A stretch of DNA of 38,121 nucleotides, taken from assembly GCA_013044035.1 (NCBI GenBank), contig JABEVE010000096.1:1-38121 (forward strand), given 5' to 3'. Both the position numbers and the translations under genes were made by a program. This stretch comes from Burkholderiales bacterium. GTDB lineage: Bacteria; Pseudomonadota; Gammaproteobacteria; Burkholderiales; Burkholderiaceae_C. Within the stretch, counting starts at the first letter, position 1. Every line of letters starts with the position of its first letter. Shown one piece after another: positions 7,279-19,234 of this stretch. Under the pieces are notes generated by a model that worked only from the letters and a program-made list of their open reading frames with translations, was not told the DNA's origin and did not search any database.

Positions 7279-7292
7279 CGTGTCGAGTCTGG

Positions 7293-7997
7293 TCAAGTGA
7301 TGGCCCCGGCCTCACGCGCGGCCTCGCAGATCACCTCGCGGAACATGGCCGCCGTGAGGCGCCCCGTGTTTTGGTTGTAGCGGCTGCAGTGATAACTGTC
7401 GTACAGGGTGATGCCGCTCAGTTCATGGCGCGCCCCATGCGCGAAACGGGCCGCCGAGGGCTTCAGCCCCAGCGCCATGAGCACGGCGCCGTGGCCCACG
7501 GTGCCCAGCGCGACGATCACTCTGAGTTGCGGCATGGCCTGTATTTCAGCCTGCAGGTACGGATTGCAGGCACGCACCTCGGCAGGCAGGGGCTTGTTAT
7601 CGGGCGGGAGACACTTCACGCTGTTGCAGATGCGGCAGTTCAGCAAGGCCAACCCATCACCCGCGGTGATGCTGGAGGGATGATCGGTGATGGCCACTCG
7701 CGGCTCGCGCCGTGCCAGGCCCAGATCGGTCAGCGTGCCATATAACAGTGGCCCGGCACCGTCGCCGGTGAACGGCCGGTTGCTGGCGTTCGCGCCATGC
7801 AGACCGGGCGCCAGGCCCACCAGCAGCATCGATGCGCAAAGCGGGCCCAAGGACGGAACCGGCAGGCAGGTGTAACCCGGATGGCGCGCATGCACCGCAT
7901 CGCGAAAATCTGCCAGACGCGAACAGCGACGACAATGCGCGTCGTACACATCCACATTCGAACGAACGGCGCCTGCGCCGCCTAGCTGATGAACCAA
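7293..7997 (-). CDS. Uracil-DNA glycosylase, family 5 (UDGb) type
   Basis: Removes uracil or other deaminated bases from DNA to start base-excision repair. Visible are the active-site motif [23 protein letters not shown] and the C-terminal [15 protein letters not shown] loop. The cysteine pattern suits an iron-sulphur cluster (CRRC near the N-terminus, then CRIC, VKC and RAC). The start is uncertain: TTG 7997 gives about 234 aa and a weak AGGT ribosome site, and GTG 7955 gives about 220 aa. With the longer form the gene overlaps the divergent earP start by nine bases. The stop overlaps a possible uvrC start, so the two repair genes form one operon. Confidence 0.85.
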   Translation of the reverse strand: MVHQLGGAGAVRSNVDVYDAHCRRCSRLADFRDAVHARHPGYTCLPVPSLGPLCASMLLVGLAPGLHGANASNRPFTGDGAGPLLYGTLTDLGLARREPRVAITDHPSSITAGDGLALLNCRICNSVKCLPPDNKPLPAEVRACNPYLQAEIQAMPQLRVIVALGTVGHGAVLMALGLKPSAARFAHGARHELSGITLYDSYHCSRYNQNTGRLTAAMFREVICEAAREAGAIT

Positions 7998-9146
7998 CGC
8001 GATACCTGGGATCTGTTCTGTCATGTCGTGGACAACTTCGGCGACATCGGCGTGGGCTGGCGTCTGGCACGACAGCTCGCGCACGAGCATGGCCGCAACG
8101 TGCGGCTGTTCGTCGACGATTTGAACACCTTCCGCGTCATTTGCCCGCAGATCAATCCGCGCCTGGCACAACAGAGCGTGGACGGTGTCCAGGTGTTTAA
8201 CTGGGGCCGCCAGCTCCAGCTCGAACCCGGCGACGTGGTGGTCGAGCTGTTTGGCTGCAAACTGGTTCCCGCTTTCCTCGAACGTGTCCAGCAGCGTGGT
8301 GCCGAGCGCCTGCGCTGGTTCAATCTCGAACACCTCAGTGCCGAACCCTGGATCGAAGGCAGCCACCTCAAGCCCTCGCCGCAGCCCGGCGGCATCAACA
8401 AGCTGTTTTTCTTTCCCGGCTTCACCCCAGCCACCGGCGGCCTGATTCGCGAAACTGATCTGCTGGCCCGGCGCGACGCCTGGCAAGCCATGCCCGCCGC
8501 CCGCCGCATCGCCCTGCGCTCCCTCAGCCTTCCCCCACCACCCGAGCATGCCACCACGGTGGTGCTGTTCAGTTATGCGCGGGCAAGGCTGGAGTCCTGG
8601 TTGCAGGGCCTGGCCACCGCTGATCGCCCCACCGTGCTGTGGATCTGTCCCGGCCCCATCATCGAAGCCGTCAACGACTGGCTGCATATGCAACTGCTCA
8701 CCGGCCAGACCACCGTGCGCGGCAGTCTCACCCTCTGCGCCCTGCCCTTCATGCCGCAGGAGCGCTTCGACGAACTGCTCTGGGCGGCCGATGTCTGCAT
8801 CGTGCGCGGCGAAGACTCCTTCGTCCGCGCGCAGTGGGCAGCACGCCCGATGGTGTGGCACATCTACCCCCAGCAAGACGGCGTGCATGACAAGAAGCTC
8901 GATGCCTTTTTCGATCTCTATCTCAAGGATGCAACAGCCGACGTGCGCGACGCCATCATTCCGCTGTGGACGGCCTGGAACCGCAACCTCGATCTGGACA
9001 GCGCCTGGTCCGAGTTCGTCACCGCGTTGCCGCAACTGCGCCGCCACGCCCGCACCTGGTGCAACCGCCTGGCCAGCCAGCCTGACCTGGCCAGCCAGCT
9101 GCTGACGGCTGGACGCGCCAAGCAGACGCAGACCGTACCGCTGTAG
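7989..9146 (+). CDS. earP: EF-P arginine rhamnosyltransferase EarP
   Basis: An inverting GT-B glycosyltransferase (DUF2331 family) that transfers rhamnose from dTDP-rhamnose to an arginine of elongation factor P. The N-terminus WDLFCHVVDNFGDIGVGWRLA carries the two conserved aspartates (D15, D19) near the acceptor site. The nucleotide-sugar site RGEDSFVRAQWA (273-284) and PMVWHIYPQQDGVHDKKLDAF follow. The length of 385 aa is typical. The neighbouring efp, 79 bases downstream on the same strand, encodes its substrate, a strongly diagnostic pairing. The dTDP-rhamnose genes are not in the window. Confidence 0.95.
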   Translation: MNQRDTWDLFCHVVDNFGDIGVGWRLARQLAHEHGRNVRLFVDDLNTFRVICPQINPRLAQQSVDGVQVFNWGRQLQLEPGDVVVELFGCKLVPAFLERVQQRGAERLRWFNLEHLSAEPWIEGSHLKPSPQPGGINKLFFFPGFTPATGGLIRETDLLARRDAWQAMPAARRIALRSLSLPPPPEHATTVVLFSYARARLESWLQGLATADRPTVLWICPGPIIEAVNDWLHMQLLTGQTTVRGSLTLCALPFMPQERFDELLWAADVCIVRGEDSFVRAQWAARPMVWHIYPQQDGVHDKKLDAFFDLYLKDATADVRDAIIPLWTAWNRNLDLDSAWSEFVTALPQLRRHARTWCNRLASQPDLASQLLTAGRAKQTQTVPL

Positions 9147-9177
9147 TCAGCGGCCAGGGCCAGGGCCAGCCCCCGGC

Positions 9178-9183
9178 TAAAAT
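9178..9183 (+). promoter_or_regulatory. Possible -10 box upstream of efp
   Basis: TAAAAT in the context GGCTAAAATG, about 43 bases before the efp start, resembles an extended -10. No good -35 is visible. efp could also be read from the earP transcript. Confidence 0.3.
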
Positions 9184-9225
9184 GCGGTGTTGACTTTTCA
9201 ACAGACACCTGTTCTCTCCTGATTT

Positions 9226-9780
9226 ATGAAACTCGCTCAAGAAATCCGCGCCGGCAATGTCATCATGGTGGGCAAGGATCCCATGGTCGTGCAAAAGACC
9301 GAATACAGCCGCGGTGGCCGCAACGCCGCCACGGTAAAGATGAAGCTGAAGAATCTGCTGACCAGCGGTGGCACCGAAGTTGTCTACAAGGCTGACGACA
9401 AGCTCGATCAAGTCATGCTCGACCGCAAAGACTGCACCTATTCCTACTTCGCCGACCCCATGTATGTCTTCATGGATACCGAGTACAACCAGTACGAAGT
9501 GGAAAAAGACAACCTCGGCGACGCCATCAACTACCTCGAAGACAGCATGCCCGTCGAAGTCGTGTTCTACGACGGCAAGGCCATCTCGGTGGAGATGCCC
9601 AACACGGTGGTGCGCGAGATCATCTACACCGAGCCGGCCGTGAAGGGTGACACCTCCGGCAAGGTGCTCAAGCCGGCAAAAATTTCCACCGGCGTGGAAA
9701 TCCCGGTACCGATCTTCGTCGCCACGGGCGACAAGATCGAAATCGACACCCGTACCGGCGAATACAAGGGCCGCGTCTGA
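9226..9780 (+). CDS. efp: Elongation factor P, rhamnosylated-arginine type
   Basis: A 184-aa tRNA-shaped factor that rescues ribosomes stalled on polyproline. The tip loop reads SRGGRNAA, with arginine at position 32 where lysine-type EF-P proteins carry lysine. This arginine is the known EarP substrate in Pseudomonas and Neisseria. Three beta-barrel domains follow: KOW-like at 1-64, a middle domain to about 128, and an OB domain ending in the conserved [12 protein letters not shown]. The start codon lacks a strong ribosome site. A 14-base perfect palindrome follows the stop. Confidence 0.97.
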   Translation: MKLAQEIRAGNVIMVGKDPMVVQKTEYSRGGRNAATVKMKLKNLLTSGGTEVVYKADDKLDQVMLDRKDCTYSYFADPMYVFMDTEYNQYEVEKDNLGDAINYLEDSMPVEVVFYDGKAISVEMPNTVVREIIYTEPAVKGDTSGKVLKPAKISTGVEIPVPIFVATGDKIEIDTRTGEYKGRV

Positions 9781-9786
9781 ACCCTT

Positions 9787-9800
9787 CGCACGGCCGTGCG
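9787..9800. terminator. Palindrome after efp, weak terminator candidate
   Basis: CGCACGG followed directly by CCGTGCG forms a perfect 14-base palindrome seven bases after the efp stop. No run of T follows, so it is not a standard intrinsic terminator; it may pause transcription or protect the 3' end. The rest of the gap to 10008 shows no gene I can support. Confidence 0.35.
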
Positions 9801-10008
9801 GAACAACGCGTTGGATCCCGCGGGGCAAGGTCGATGATGGCAACTGCTTTGCCGGTGGTGTCGGGCTGTCGACGCGGCACGAGCCCCATGGCTGCCAACT
9901 CCAACTCTGTGGCCGTGCCTGACGTTGGCCCATTGAGGGCGCCCATGCTCCTGCGACCTCATCCCAGGGCTCAGACTTGGAACCGGTTGCAGCCCGGCTT
10001 TCGGGTCG

Positions 10009-11229
10009 TCATGGTGTTTCTCCAGTTGTGGCCCACCGGTCTCGCGACGGCGCAGGTCGCAGGACATGCACGCAAAGGACGCTGCCGACGCTAAACAGCG
10101 CGATCACCCAGGTCATCGGCCGGGGTGTGCCGTCGGCAAACAGGCCGACGAACGCCGAGCCGAGAATGCCGCTGCCGTACTGCGCCGAACCGACCAGCGC
10201 CGAGACGGCGCCGGCACGCCGAGGGAAGATGCCCAGCGCTCCGGCCATGGAGTTGGCGACGATGAACCCGTTCGCCGACACGAACCCGAACAACGGGATC
10301 ACGAGCCCCGCGAGCCCGCCCCAGCCCGTCGACGCGGCCACCACACTCCAGGCCGCGGCCACAGCCGCGCCATAGGCGCCCCAGCGCAGCAGACGATCAC
10401 TGCCAAGGCGCCCCACGAGGCGGCCGTTGATCTGGTTCGTCGCCATGATGCCCAGAATGCCCGCGGCGAACAGCAGGCCATAGGCCTGCGGGGATAGGTG
10501 GTCGTACGTGATGAAGGCGAAGGGGGTTCCCGCGATGTAGGCATAGACGCCGCCGTAGAAGCAACTCCCGGCACCGGCATAGGCGAGCAGCGGGCCATGC
10601 CGGAGCAGTTCGGCGTAGCCCCGGAAGGCCGCGCGCAGCGATTCCCAGCTTCGGTGCTCGCTGCGCAGCGTTTCCGGCAGCAGCCGCAATGAAGCGAGGG
10701 TCAGCAGGCCGACGACGACCAGGGCCCAGAAGATCGCGCGCCACGAGGCCAGGCGCAGGATCAGGCCACCAACGCTCGGCCCCACCAGCGGGGCAATCGC
10801 CATGACCGTGATCAGGGTCGACAGCATCCTGGCCGCGCGGGCTCCGTCATACAGGTCGCGCACCATCGCGCGCGCCAGGACCACGCTGGCGCAGGCGCCG
10901 ACCGCCTGCACGCCGCGCCAGGCGATCAACGACGCGGCATTGGTGGACAGCGCGCAACCCGCCGATCCGGCGATGAACAGCAGCAGTCCGAGCGCCACCG
11001 GCAACCGGCGCCCGAGGCGGTCGGCGATCGGCCCCCAGAACAACTGCCCCACACTGAACCCGATCAGGTAGCCGGAGATGGTCCATTCGATCGCCCCGAC
11101 CCCTGCGTGGAGCGCATGGCCCATGGCTGGAAGCGCAGGAAGGTAGAGATCGGTCGAAATCGATGCGAAGGCCATCAGCGTGCTCAGGATGGCGAGCACA
11201 CGCAGGCTTTGCCGATCACCCAAGGGCAT
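10009..11229 (-). CDS. Bcr/CflA-type drug efflux MFS transporter
   Basis: A 406-aa, 12-helix major facilitator of the DHA1 family that exports small molecules against protons. Family marks are the N-terminal ISTDLYLPALPAM (helix 1 to periplasmic loop), motif A GPIADRLGRR between helices 2 and 3, and the helix-4/5 region RGVQAVGACASVVLARAMVRDL. ATG 11229 is chosen because family homology begins there; the open frame extends further upstream into low-similarity sequence. It lies 85 bases after the first aldo/keto reductase and probably ends the same transcript, suggesting export of the compound or product handled by the redox enzymes. Confidence 0.9.
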   Translation of the reverse strand: MPLGDRQSLRVLAILSTLMAFASISTDLYLPALPAMGHALHAGVGAIEWTISGYLIGFSVGQLFWGPIADRLGRRLPVALGLLLFIAGSAGCALSTNAASLIAWRGVQAVGACASVVLARAMVRDLYDGARAARMLSTLITVMAIAPLVGPSVGGLILRLASWRAIFWALVVVGLLTLASLRLLPETLRSEHRSWESLRAAFRGYAELLRHGPLLAYAGAGSCFYGGVYAYIAGTPFAFITYDHLSPQAYGLLFAAGILGIMATNQINGRLVGRLGSDRLLRWGAYGAAVAAAWSVVAASTGWGGLAGLVIPLFGFVSANGFIVANSMAGALGIFPRRAGAVSALVGSAQYGSGILGSAFVGLFADGTPRPMTWVIALFSVGSVLCVHVLRPAPSRDRWATTGETP

Positions 11230-11314
11230 CGCAGCGGTCACACCGCAAGGATCACAAGTGGTGCATGGGCTTGACGACATCGTGCCAAGGCATGTGATGT
11301 TCGAACGCACGGCT

Positions 11315-13872
<2,558 letters not shown>

Positions 13873-13925
13873 GAGATGCTCCATGAAGGGGCCAGGGCGC
13901 TGCAACGCGACTTGTCCAGGTCGCG

Positions 13926-14678
13926 TCAGACCTCCTGGCTGGTGGGCCGGAACAGGATTTCGTTGATGTCGACGTCTTCGGGCTGGCTGATGGCGAAGGC
14001 CACCATGCGCGCAAACGTGGCCGCTGGAATCGCGCTGCGATAGAGCTTGCGCACGTTGTCCGCGATGTCGGGTTCGGTGATGCTGTCGGGCAACTCGGTC
14101 GCCACGGCGCCGGGCGAGATCACCGTGGTGCGGATGTTCCAGGGCTTGACCTCCTGCCGCAGCCCCTCGGACAAGGCCAGCACGGCATGCTTGGTCGCGG
14201 CGTACACGGCACTGCCCGGCCGTACCTTGTGCCCCGCCACCGACGACACATTGATGATGTGCCCGGATTTCTGCGCCTGCATGGCCGGCAGCGCCGCGGC
14301 AATGCCGTACAGCACACCTTTGATGTTGACGTCGATCATGCGGTCCCAGTCGGCAATCTTGCGCCGCTCCAGTGGGGAATGTGGCATCAGCCCGGCATTG
14401 TTGAGCATCACGTCGATGCGCCCGAACGCCCGCAGCGCGGCGTCCGCCAGTGCCTGCACCTGGGTGCAATCGGTCACGTCGGTGGTGAGCGCCAGAGCCT
14501 GCGCGCCACCGCGCTGCAGTTCCGCCGCCAGCGCCTCGATGCGCTCGGTGCGGCGTGCGCCGAGCACCAGACGGGCGCCGCGCTCGGCCAGCAGTCGGGC
14601 CGTGGCCTCGCCCAGGCCGCTGCTGGCGCCGGTGATGACGACGACTTTGTTCTGAATGGGGTCTTGCTGGTCTTGCAT
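13926..14678 (-). CDS. Short-chain dehydrogenase/reductase (classical)
   Basis: A 250-aa Rossmann-fold oxidoreductase. The cofactor loop TGASSGLG (16-23), NNAG (93-96), catalytic S145, Y159 and K163 ([17 protein letters not shown]) and PGAVATEL are present. Arginines after the second strand (GARRTER) suggest NADP(H). It is close to the YdfG/serine-dehydrogenase group. AAGGAG lies eight bases before the ATG. It lies 38 bases downstream of the next SDR gene and within the same LysR-linked cluster. Confidence 0.92.
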   Translation of the reverse strand: MQDQQDPIQNKVVVITGASSGLGEATARLLAERGARLVLGARRTERIEALAAELQRGGAQALALTTDVTDCTQVQALADAALRAFGRIDVMLNNAGLMPHSPLERRKIADWDRMIDVNIKGVLYGIAAALPAMQAQKSGHIINVSSVAGHKVRPGSAVYAATKHAVLALSEGLRQEVKPWNIRTTVISPGAVATELPDSITEPDIADNVRKLYRSAIPAATFARMVAFAISQPEDVDINEILFRPTSQEV

Positions 14679-14716
14679 CGTGGGCTCTCCTTGAGTGGTG
14701 CGGCTGACCGCGTGGC

Positions 14717-15544
14717 TTATGTCGGCGCGAGATCACCGTACCAGTACGAGGCGGTGACTCCACCGTCCATCAGGACATCGCTGCCGGTGATGAACGTGCC
14801 GTCCGGCCCCATGAGCAACGCGGCGACGGCACCGACCTCGTCAGGCGTGCCCGCGCGCCCAACCGGGCATCCTTCAATCATGCGGCGGTATCCGGCTCCT
14901 CGCGGTCCGGCCAGTTCGTCCTGGGCCAGCGGGGTGATGATGATGCCCGGGCTGATGGTGTTGAGTCGGGCACCGCGCTGGCCCCAGCGCACTGCTTCGG
15001 CCATCACACGCAGCGCGTTGCCGCGCTTGGCGATCTGGTAGGCCTGCAGCGAATCCTTCACTTGGTCGGGTTGCAGCATGGGCAGCGCCAGCAGCGCTTC
15101 GGCCGGAGTCGTCGCCAGCATCGCGTTCTGTGCGTCCGACAGGCTGCCCAGGCGATGGCCGGACTGCGAGCCGATGACCACCCCGCTACCGCCCTGGCTG
15201 ATGACCGCGCCGAAGACTTCGAGGACGAGGGCAGTGCCGTATAAATCCACCTTGAGGATGGCGGCGGGCGTGGCCTGCGAGGGCGACACCCCTGCGGTAT
15301 GGATCACGCCCACGACGTCGCCGATGGCGGTCGCGGTCTGCGCCAGCACCTGCACCGACTCGCGCGATGCGACGTCCACGACCGTGGTGGTCACGGTGTA
15401 GCCAGCATTGCGCAAGACCCGTGCTGCGGCGTCGGCCTGTTCCGCACGCAGATCGGCCAGCAGAATGTGTTTGGTCACCCCAACCCGGCGGGCAATGGCC
15501 TGGCCGATGGATCCGGCCCCGATGACAGTGATGACCTGGTTCAC
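14717..15544 (-). CDS. Short-chain dehydrogenase, atypical
   Basis: A 275-aa SDR with cofactor loop [12 protein letters not shown] (8-19) and an acidic residue after the second strand (LADLRAEQ), favouring NAD(H). Catalytic S126 (VVIGSQSGH), Y169 and K173 (AYQIAKRGN) are retained, with a longer insertion between them than in classical SDRs. The C-terminus has [22 protein letters not shown] start overlaps the alcohol-dehydrogenase stop by four bases (15541-15544), so the pair is probably translated together. Substrate unknown. Confidence 0.9.
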   Translation of the reverse strand: MNQVITVIGAGSIGQAIARRVGVTKHILLADLRAEQADAAARVLRNAGYTVTTTVVDVASRESVQVLAQTATAIGDVVGVIHTAGVSPSQATPAAILKVDLYGTALVLEVFGAVISQGGSGVVIGSQSGHRLGSLSDAQNAMLATTPAEALLALPMLQPDQVKDSLQAYQIAKRGNALRVMAEAVRWGQRGARLNTISPGIIITPLAQDELAGPRGAGYRRMIEGCPVGRAGTPDEVGAVAALLMGPDGTFITGSDVLMDGGVTASYWYGDLAPT

Positions 15545-16602
15545 TGGATGCCTTTCAGCGACGCCATGTCGATGACGAAGCGGTACTTCACGTCACTGCG
15601 CAGCATGCGCTCGAACGCGGTGTTGATGTCCTGCATGCGAATGACCTCGATGTCCGCACTGATGCCCTGCTGCGCGCAAAAGTCCAGCATCTCCTGGGTC
15701 TCGCGAATGCCGCCGATCAGCGAACCCGCCACCGCCTTGCGCTGCATCACCAGCGGTGCGGTGTTCAGCATCGGCTCCAGCGGCCCGAGATAGCCCACCA
15801 GGACCAGCGTGCCGTCGGTGGCCAGTGTGGGAATGTATGGGTTGACGTCGTGCACATAGGGCACGGTGTCGATGATGAGATCGAAGCGCCCCGCACTGGC
15901 CTGCATCTGCGCCGCATCGGCGGACAGGACGATGTGGTCGGCCCCCAGGCGGCGGGCGTCTGCCTCCTTGCCTGCGGAGCGGGTGAACAGCGTGACCTCG
16001 GCGCCGAGCGCCTTGGCCAGCTTGATGGCCATATGGCCGAGACCGCCAAGCCCGACCACGGCAACCCGGCTGCCCGCACCGACATGCCAGTGGCGCAGCG
16101 GCGACCAAGTGGTGATCCCCGCGCACAGCAGTGGCGCGGCACCGGCGAGGTCCAGCCCTTCGGCGATGCGCAGCACGAAATCCTGCGAGACGACGACGCG
16201 CTCCGAGTAGCCGCCGTAGGTCATGCGGCCATCCTGCGGATCGATCGCGTTGTAGGTGTAGGTGGCCTGGTTGTCGCAGTACTGCTCCTGCCCCTTGGCG
16301 CAGGAGGCACAGCCGCCACAAGAGTTGACCATGCAACCCACGCCGACGGCGTCACCCTGGCGAAAGCGCGTCACCGCCGATCCGACCTCGACGACACGCC
16401 CGATGATCTCGTGTCCAGGAACCATGGGATAAACGGCGTTCCCCCAGTCATTGCGCGCGTTGTGCAGATCGGAATGGCACACCCCGCAGTAGAGGATGTC
16501 GATGGCCACGTCCGTGTCACGCAGGCTGCGGCGGTCGAAGCGGAACAGTCCCAGCGGCTGCTGGGCAGACAAGGCGGCGTAGCCGCGGACGGTCAGGGAC
16601 AT
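15541..16602 (-). CDS. Zinc-dependent NADP alcohol dehydrogenase (YahK/CAD-like)
   Basis: A 353-aa medium-chain dehydrogenase/reductase that interconverts aldehydes and alcohols. The catalytic zinc site has C42 (YCGVCHSD) and H64-E65 (VPGHEIIG). The structural zinc cysteines are C95, C98, C101 and C109 (NSCGGCASCAKGQEQYC). The Rossmann motif is VVGLGGLGHMAIKLAK. This is the E. coli YahK/AhR broad aldehyde-reductase group. ATG 16602 is picked by homology (MSLTVRGYAA). It is the first gene of the cluster, divergent from the LysR gene. Confidence 0.94.
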   Translation of the reverse strand: MSLTVRGYAALSAQQPLGLFRFDRRSLRDTDVAIDILYCGVCHSDLHNARNDWGNAVYPMVPGHEIIGRVVEVGSAVTRFRQGDAVGVGCMVNSCGGCASCAKGQEQYCDNQATYTYNAIDPQDGRMTYGGYSERVVVSQDFVLRIAEGLDLAGAAPLLCAGITTWSPLRHWHVGAGSRVAVVGLGGLGHMAIKLAKALGAEVTLFTRSAGKEADARRLGADHIVLSADAAQMQASAGRFDLIIDTVPYVHDVNPYIPTLATDGTLVLVGYLGPLEPMLNTAPLVMQRKAVAGSLIGGIRETQEMLDFCAQQGISADIEVIRMQDINTAFERMLRSDVKYRFVIDMASLKGIQ

Positions 16603-16650
16603 GATGGATGGATTCGTTGTTGGCGATACCCACACTCTAGGAGCTCATGT

Positions 16651-16662
16651 TTATCTTGATAA
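16651..16662. promoter_or_regulatory. Candidate LysR operator
   Basis: TTATC-TT-GATAA is a 5-2-5 palindrome midway in the 100-base divergent intergenic region. The flanking bases give T-N11-A (16650-16662), the LysR-type consensus. It lies upstream of both the alcohol dehydrogenase and the regulator. Confidence 0.6.
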
Positions 16663-16677
16663 GGTGGAATAATCGGC

Positions 16678-16700
16678 ATGAGCTTATGAAAGGAGCTCAT
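16678..16700. promoter_or_regulatory. ATGAGCT/AGCTCAT inverted repeat at the LysR start
   Basis: ATGAGCT (16678-16684) and AGCTCAT (16694-16700) are separated by nine bases; a third copy, AGCTCAT, is at 16642-16648, flanking the central palindrome. The right arm overlaps the AAAGGAG ribosome site of the LysR gene. It could be an autoregulatory site. Confidence 0.4.
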
Positions 16701-16702
16701 CA

Positions 16703-17593
16703 ATGTCGAGGCCCGACTTCAATGATCTACTGGCCTTCGTCGCGGTTGCGCGCGAGCGCAGCTTCACCCGCGCCGCGGTGCAGATCGGGGTGTCACAATC
16801 GGCGCTCAGCCACCGCATGCGCGCGCTGGAAGCCCAGCTCGGCCTGCGCCTGCTTACCCGCACCACGCGCAGCGTGTCGCCGACCGAGGCGGGCGAGCGC
16901 CTGCTGCAGACGCTGGTGCCGCGCTTTGAGGACATCACCACCGAACTCGCCGCACTGCGCGAGCTGCAAGACAAGCCCGCGGGCACCATCCGCATCACCT
17001 CGGCCGGGCACGCGGCGGACACCATCCTGTGGCCCCGGCTCGGGCCGGTGCTGGCGCAATACCCGGAGCTGCAGGTCGAGATCTACGTCGATTACGGCTT
17101 CACCGACATCGTCGCCCAGCGCTTCGATGTGGGGGTGCGCATCGGCGAGAGTCTGGAGAAGGACATGATCGCCGTGCGCATCGGCCCGGATCAGCGCATC
17201 GCCGTGGTGGCCGCGCCGGACTACTTCGCCGGCAGGCCGACACCGCGCCGACCGCAAGACCTGGCGACGCACAACTGCATCAACCTGCGCCTGCCCAGCG
17301 GCAAGCTGCTGCCCTGGGAGTTCGCCCAGGGCGGACGACCGCTGCACGTGCAGGTGCAGGGGCAATGGACGTTCAACGCCAGCGCGCCCATCCTGCGCGC
17401 GGCGCTCGCCGGGGCGGGGCTGGCCTATGTGCCCGAAGACATCGCGCTGGAGTCCATTGCCGCGGGCCGTCTGCGCCGGGTGCTGCAGGCCTGGTGCCCC
17501 AGCTATCCCGGCTATCACCTGTACTACCCCAGTCGCCGGCAGTCGTCGCGGGCGCTGGCCGTGGTGGTCGATGCGCTGCGGTACACCCGCTGA
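16703..17593 (+). CDS. LysR-family transcriptional regulator of the redox cluster
   Basis: A 296-aa protein. The N-terminal winged HTH is clear (FNDLLAFVAVARERSFTRAAVQIGVSQSALSHRMRALE, then LTRTTRSVSPTEAGERLL), and the rest is a periplasmic-binding-protein-like effector domain. AAAGGAG lies seven bases before the ATG. It is divergent from the seven-gene oxidoreductase cluster with only 100 bases between, the classical layout for a LysR activator of its neighbours. The effector is unknown; it resembles regulators of YhaJ/aldehyde-responsive type only in general form. Confidence 0.95.
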   Translation: MSRPDFNDLLAFVAVARERSFTRAAVQIGVSQSALSHRMRALEAQLGLRLLTRTTRSVSPTEAGERLLQTLVPRFEDITTELAALRELQDKPAGTIRITSAGHAADTILWPRLGPVLAQYPELQVEIYVDYGFTDIVAQRFDVGVRIGESLEKDMIAVRIGPDQRIAVVAAPDYFAGRPTPRRPQDLATHNCINLRLPSGKLLPWEFAQGGRPLHVQVQGQWTFNASAPILRAALAGAGLAYVPEDIALESIAAGRLRRVLQAWCPSYPGYHLYYPSRRQSSRALAVVVDALRYTR

Positions 17594-17629
17594 CCCCGCG
17601 AGGGAAGTCGGCGCGGAACCTCAAGCATC

Positions 17630-17652
17630 CGGCGCCGTTCGAGCGGGCGCCG
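17630..17652. terminator. Hairpin between convergent lysR and ttuB genes
   Basis: CGGCGCC and GGCGCCG pair across nine bases in the 73-base convergent gap. GC-rich stem but no T run on either side; a weak or Rho-assisted terminator at best. Confidence 0.35.
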
Positions 17653-17666
17653 CAAGACGGCACGCG

Positions 17667-18983
17667 TCATCGATTGTCGAGCGGCAGCGCCTGCGCCGAG
17701 AGGGGCTTCGGATTTGCCTTGCGATTGAGCACCAGTGTGACGATGGCGGAGATGGCCAGCGTGGCCGCGACCACATACAAGCCGGCCGCATAGCCCCCCG
17801 TGGTGCTCTTGAGCCAGCCGATGGCGAAGGGACCGACGAAGCCACCGAGATTGCCGATCGAGTTGATCATGGCAATACCGGCTGCGGCGCCGGCGCCCGA
17901 CAGAAACATGCTTGGCATGGCCCAGATCGGGGCCTTCGGCGCGCTGATGCCGATGTTGACGACCACGAGGGCCACGATCATGGCGACCGGGCCGCTGGCG
18001 TGGGCCGCGAGCACGAGGCCGAAGCATGCCAGAACGCAGGGAATGACGATGTGCCAGGTCCGCTCGCCGGTTCGGTCGGAATGCACGGCCCACACGATCA
18101 TGGCGACGATGGCGAGGATGCTCGGAATCGCGACGAGCAAACCCGTCTGGAATGCGCTGAATCCATATTGGTGAATCATCATCGGCGCCCACAAACCCAG
18201 CGTGTAGAGACCCGCCGACGTGCCGAAGTAGATGAGCGAGAGTGCAAGCACCCGAGGATCGCACAAGGCGCGCATGGCGCCGGGCGTGTGTCCGGCAGTC
18301 CGGGCATTCTCGGCGGCCTCGGCACCCAGCTTGGCCATGAGCCAATCGCGTTCATCCGCATGCAGCCATTTCGCCTGGGACGGCGTATCGGTCATGAACT
18401 TGAGCACGACGAATCCGAGCAGGACGGCGGGCAGTGCCTCGATGATGTAGAGCCACTGCCAGTCGCTCAAGCCGGCGAAAGCTGGCATCTGCATGATCGC
18501 GCCGGATATGGGCGAGCCGATCACCGTCGAAATCGGCACCGCGGTCATGAACCACGCAGCGGCGGCGGCTCGTTGCTTCGCCGGAAACCACTGGCTCAGA
18601 TAAAAGATGATGCCGGGAAAGAATCCGGCCTCAGCGACACCGAGCAGGAAGCGGAGAACATAAAAACTGTTCGGCCCGACGACAAACGCTGTCGCCGCGG
18701 CAACGAGGCCCCAGGTCACCATGACGCGGGCAATCCAGATGCGCGCGCCGACACGGTGGAGCACCAGATTGGAGGGAACCTCGAAGAGGACATAGCCGAT
18801 GAAAAACAACCCGCCGCCCAACCCAAACGCCGTCGACGAGAGTCCGATGGCCTTGTTCATGGTCAAGGCCGCAAAGCCGACGTTGATGCGGTCGAGGAAG
18901 CTGACGAAATAAAGCAGCATCACGAACGGCAGAATGCGCCACATGAGTTTTCGAGAAACCCGATTTTCGACATCAGAAATCAT
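17667..18983 (-). CDS. ttuB: MFS anion:cation symporter, TtuB-like tartrate transporter
   Basis: A 438-aa, 12-helix transporter of the ACS family, predicted to import tartrate or a related hydroxy acid. Family marks are LLYFVSFLDRINVGFAALTM in helix 1, the helix-2 region (YVLFEVPSNLVLHRVGAR) and GVAEAGFFPGIIFYLSQWFP in helix 4. AAGGAGG lies five bases before the ATG. It is the third gene after ttuC and ttuD. The 251-base gap to ttuD (18984-19234) contains a small plus-strand hairpin with a T-rich tail but no gene I can support. Confidence 0.9.
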   Translation of the reverse strand: MISDVENRVSRKLMWRILPFVMLLYFVSFLDRINVGFAALTMNKAIGLSSTAFGLGGGLFFIGYVLFEVPSNLVLHRVGARIWIARVMVTWGLVAAATAFVVGPNSFYVLRFLLGVAEAGFFPGIIFYLSQWFPAKQRAAAAAWFMTAVPISTVIGSPISGAIMQMPAFAGLSDWQWLYIIEALPAVLLGFVVLKFMTDTPSQAKWLHADERDWLMAKLGAEAAENARTAGHTPGAMRALCDPRVLALSLIYFGTSAGLYTLGLWAPMMIHQYGFSAFQTGLLVAIPSILAIVAMIVWAVHSDRTGERTWHIVIPCVLACFGLVLAAHASGPVAMIVALVVVNIGISAPKAPIWAMPSMFLSGAGAAAGIAMINSIGNLGGFVGPFAIGWLKSTTGGYAAGLYVVAATLAISAIVTLVLNRKANPKPLSAQALPLDNR

Positions 18984-19234
18984 TGTCTCCTCCTTGGAGA
19001 GTTGAACCGCTGAAGGGGTGAGTTGAATTCGCTGGCACGCAGCGAAGCAGCCGGTATGCGGCTCTTGTTGATCTGGTCCTCAAGGCCTGGGCTGATGACA
19101 CGCCACACCATGCATCGTGTGCGGGTTCGGCGCCCCATGCGCGGCGGGCGGTTGAGCAGCTTTGATCCGGCCCGAGCCCCTGTGGGGCCTGACTGGCTTT
19201 TTTGCTTTTTCGAGGCGTTGCATGTGTCCATTCC

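Noticed and set aside
7998-9047. Long minus-strand frame continuing upstream of the glycosylase, antisense to earP
   Set aside because: It is the shadow of earP in a GC-rich genome; composition is low-complexity and no family motif appears before the CRRC region.
9781-10008. Small genes after efp on either strand
   Set aside because: Frames of 85-150 codons exist, but they overlap real genes, lack ribosome sites and show no recognisable pattern.
17427-19013. Plus-strand frame of over 500 codons across ttuB
   Set aside because: Antisense to a complete transporter gene and overlaps the end of the LysR gene; very rich in D, H, G and R with no motif.
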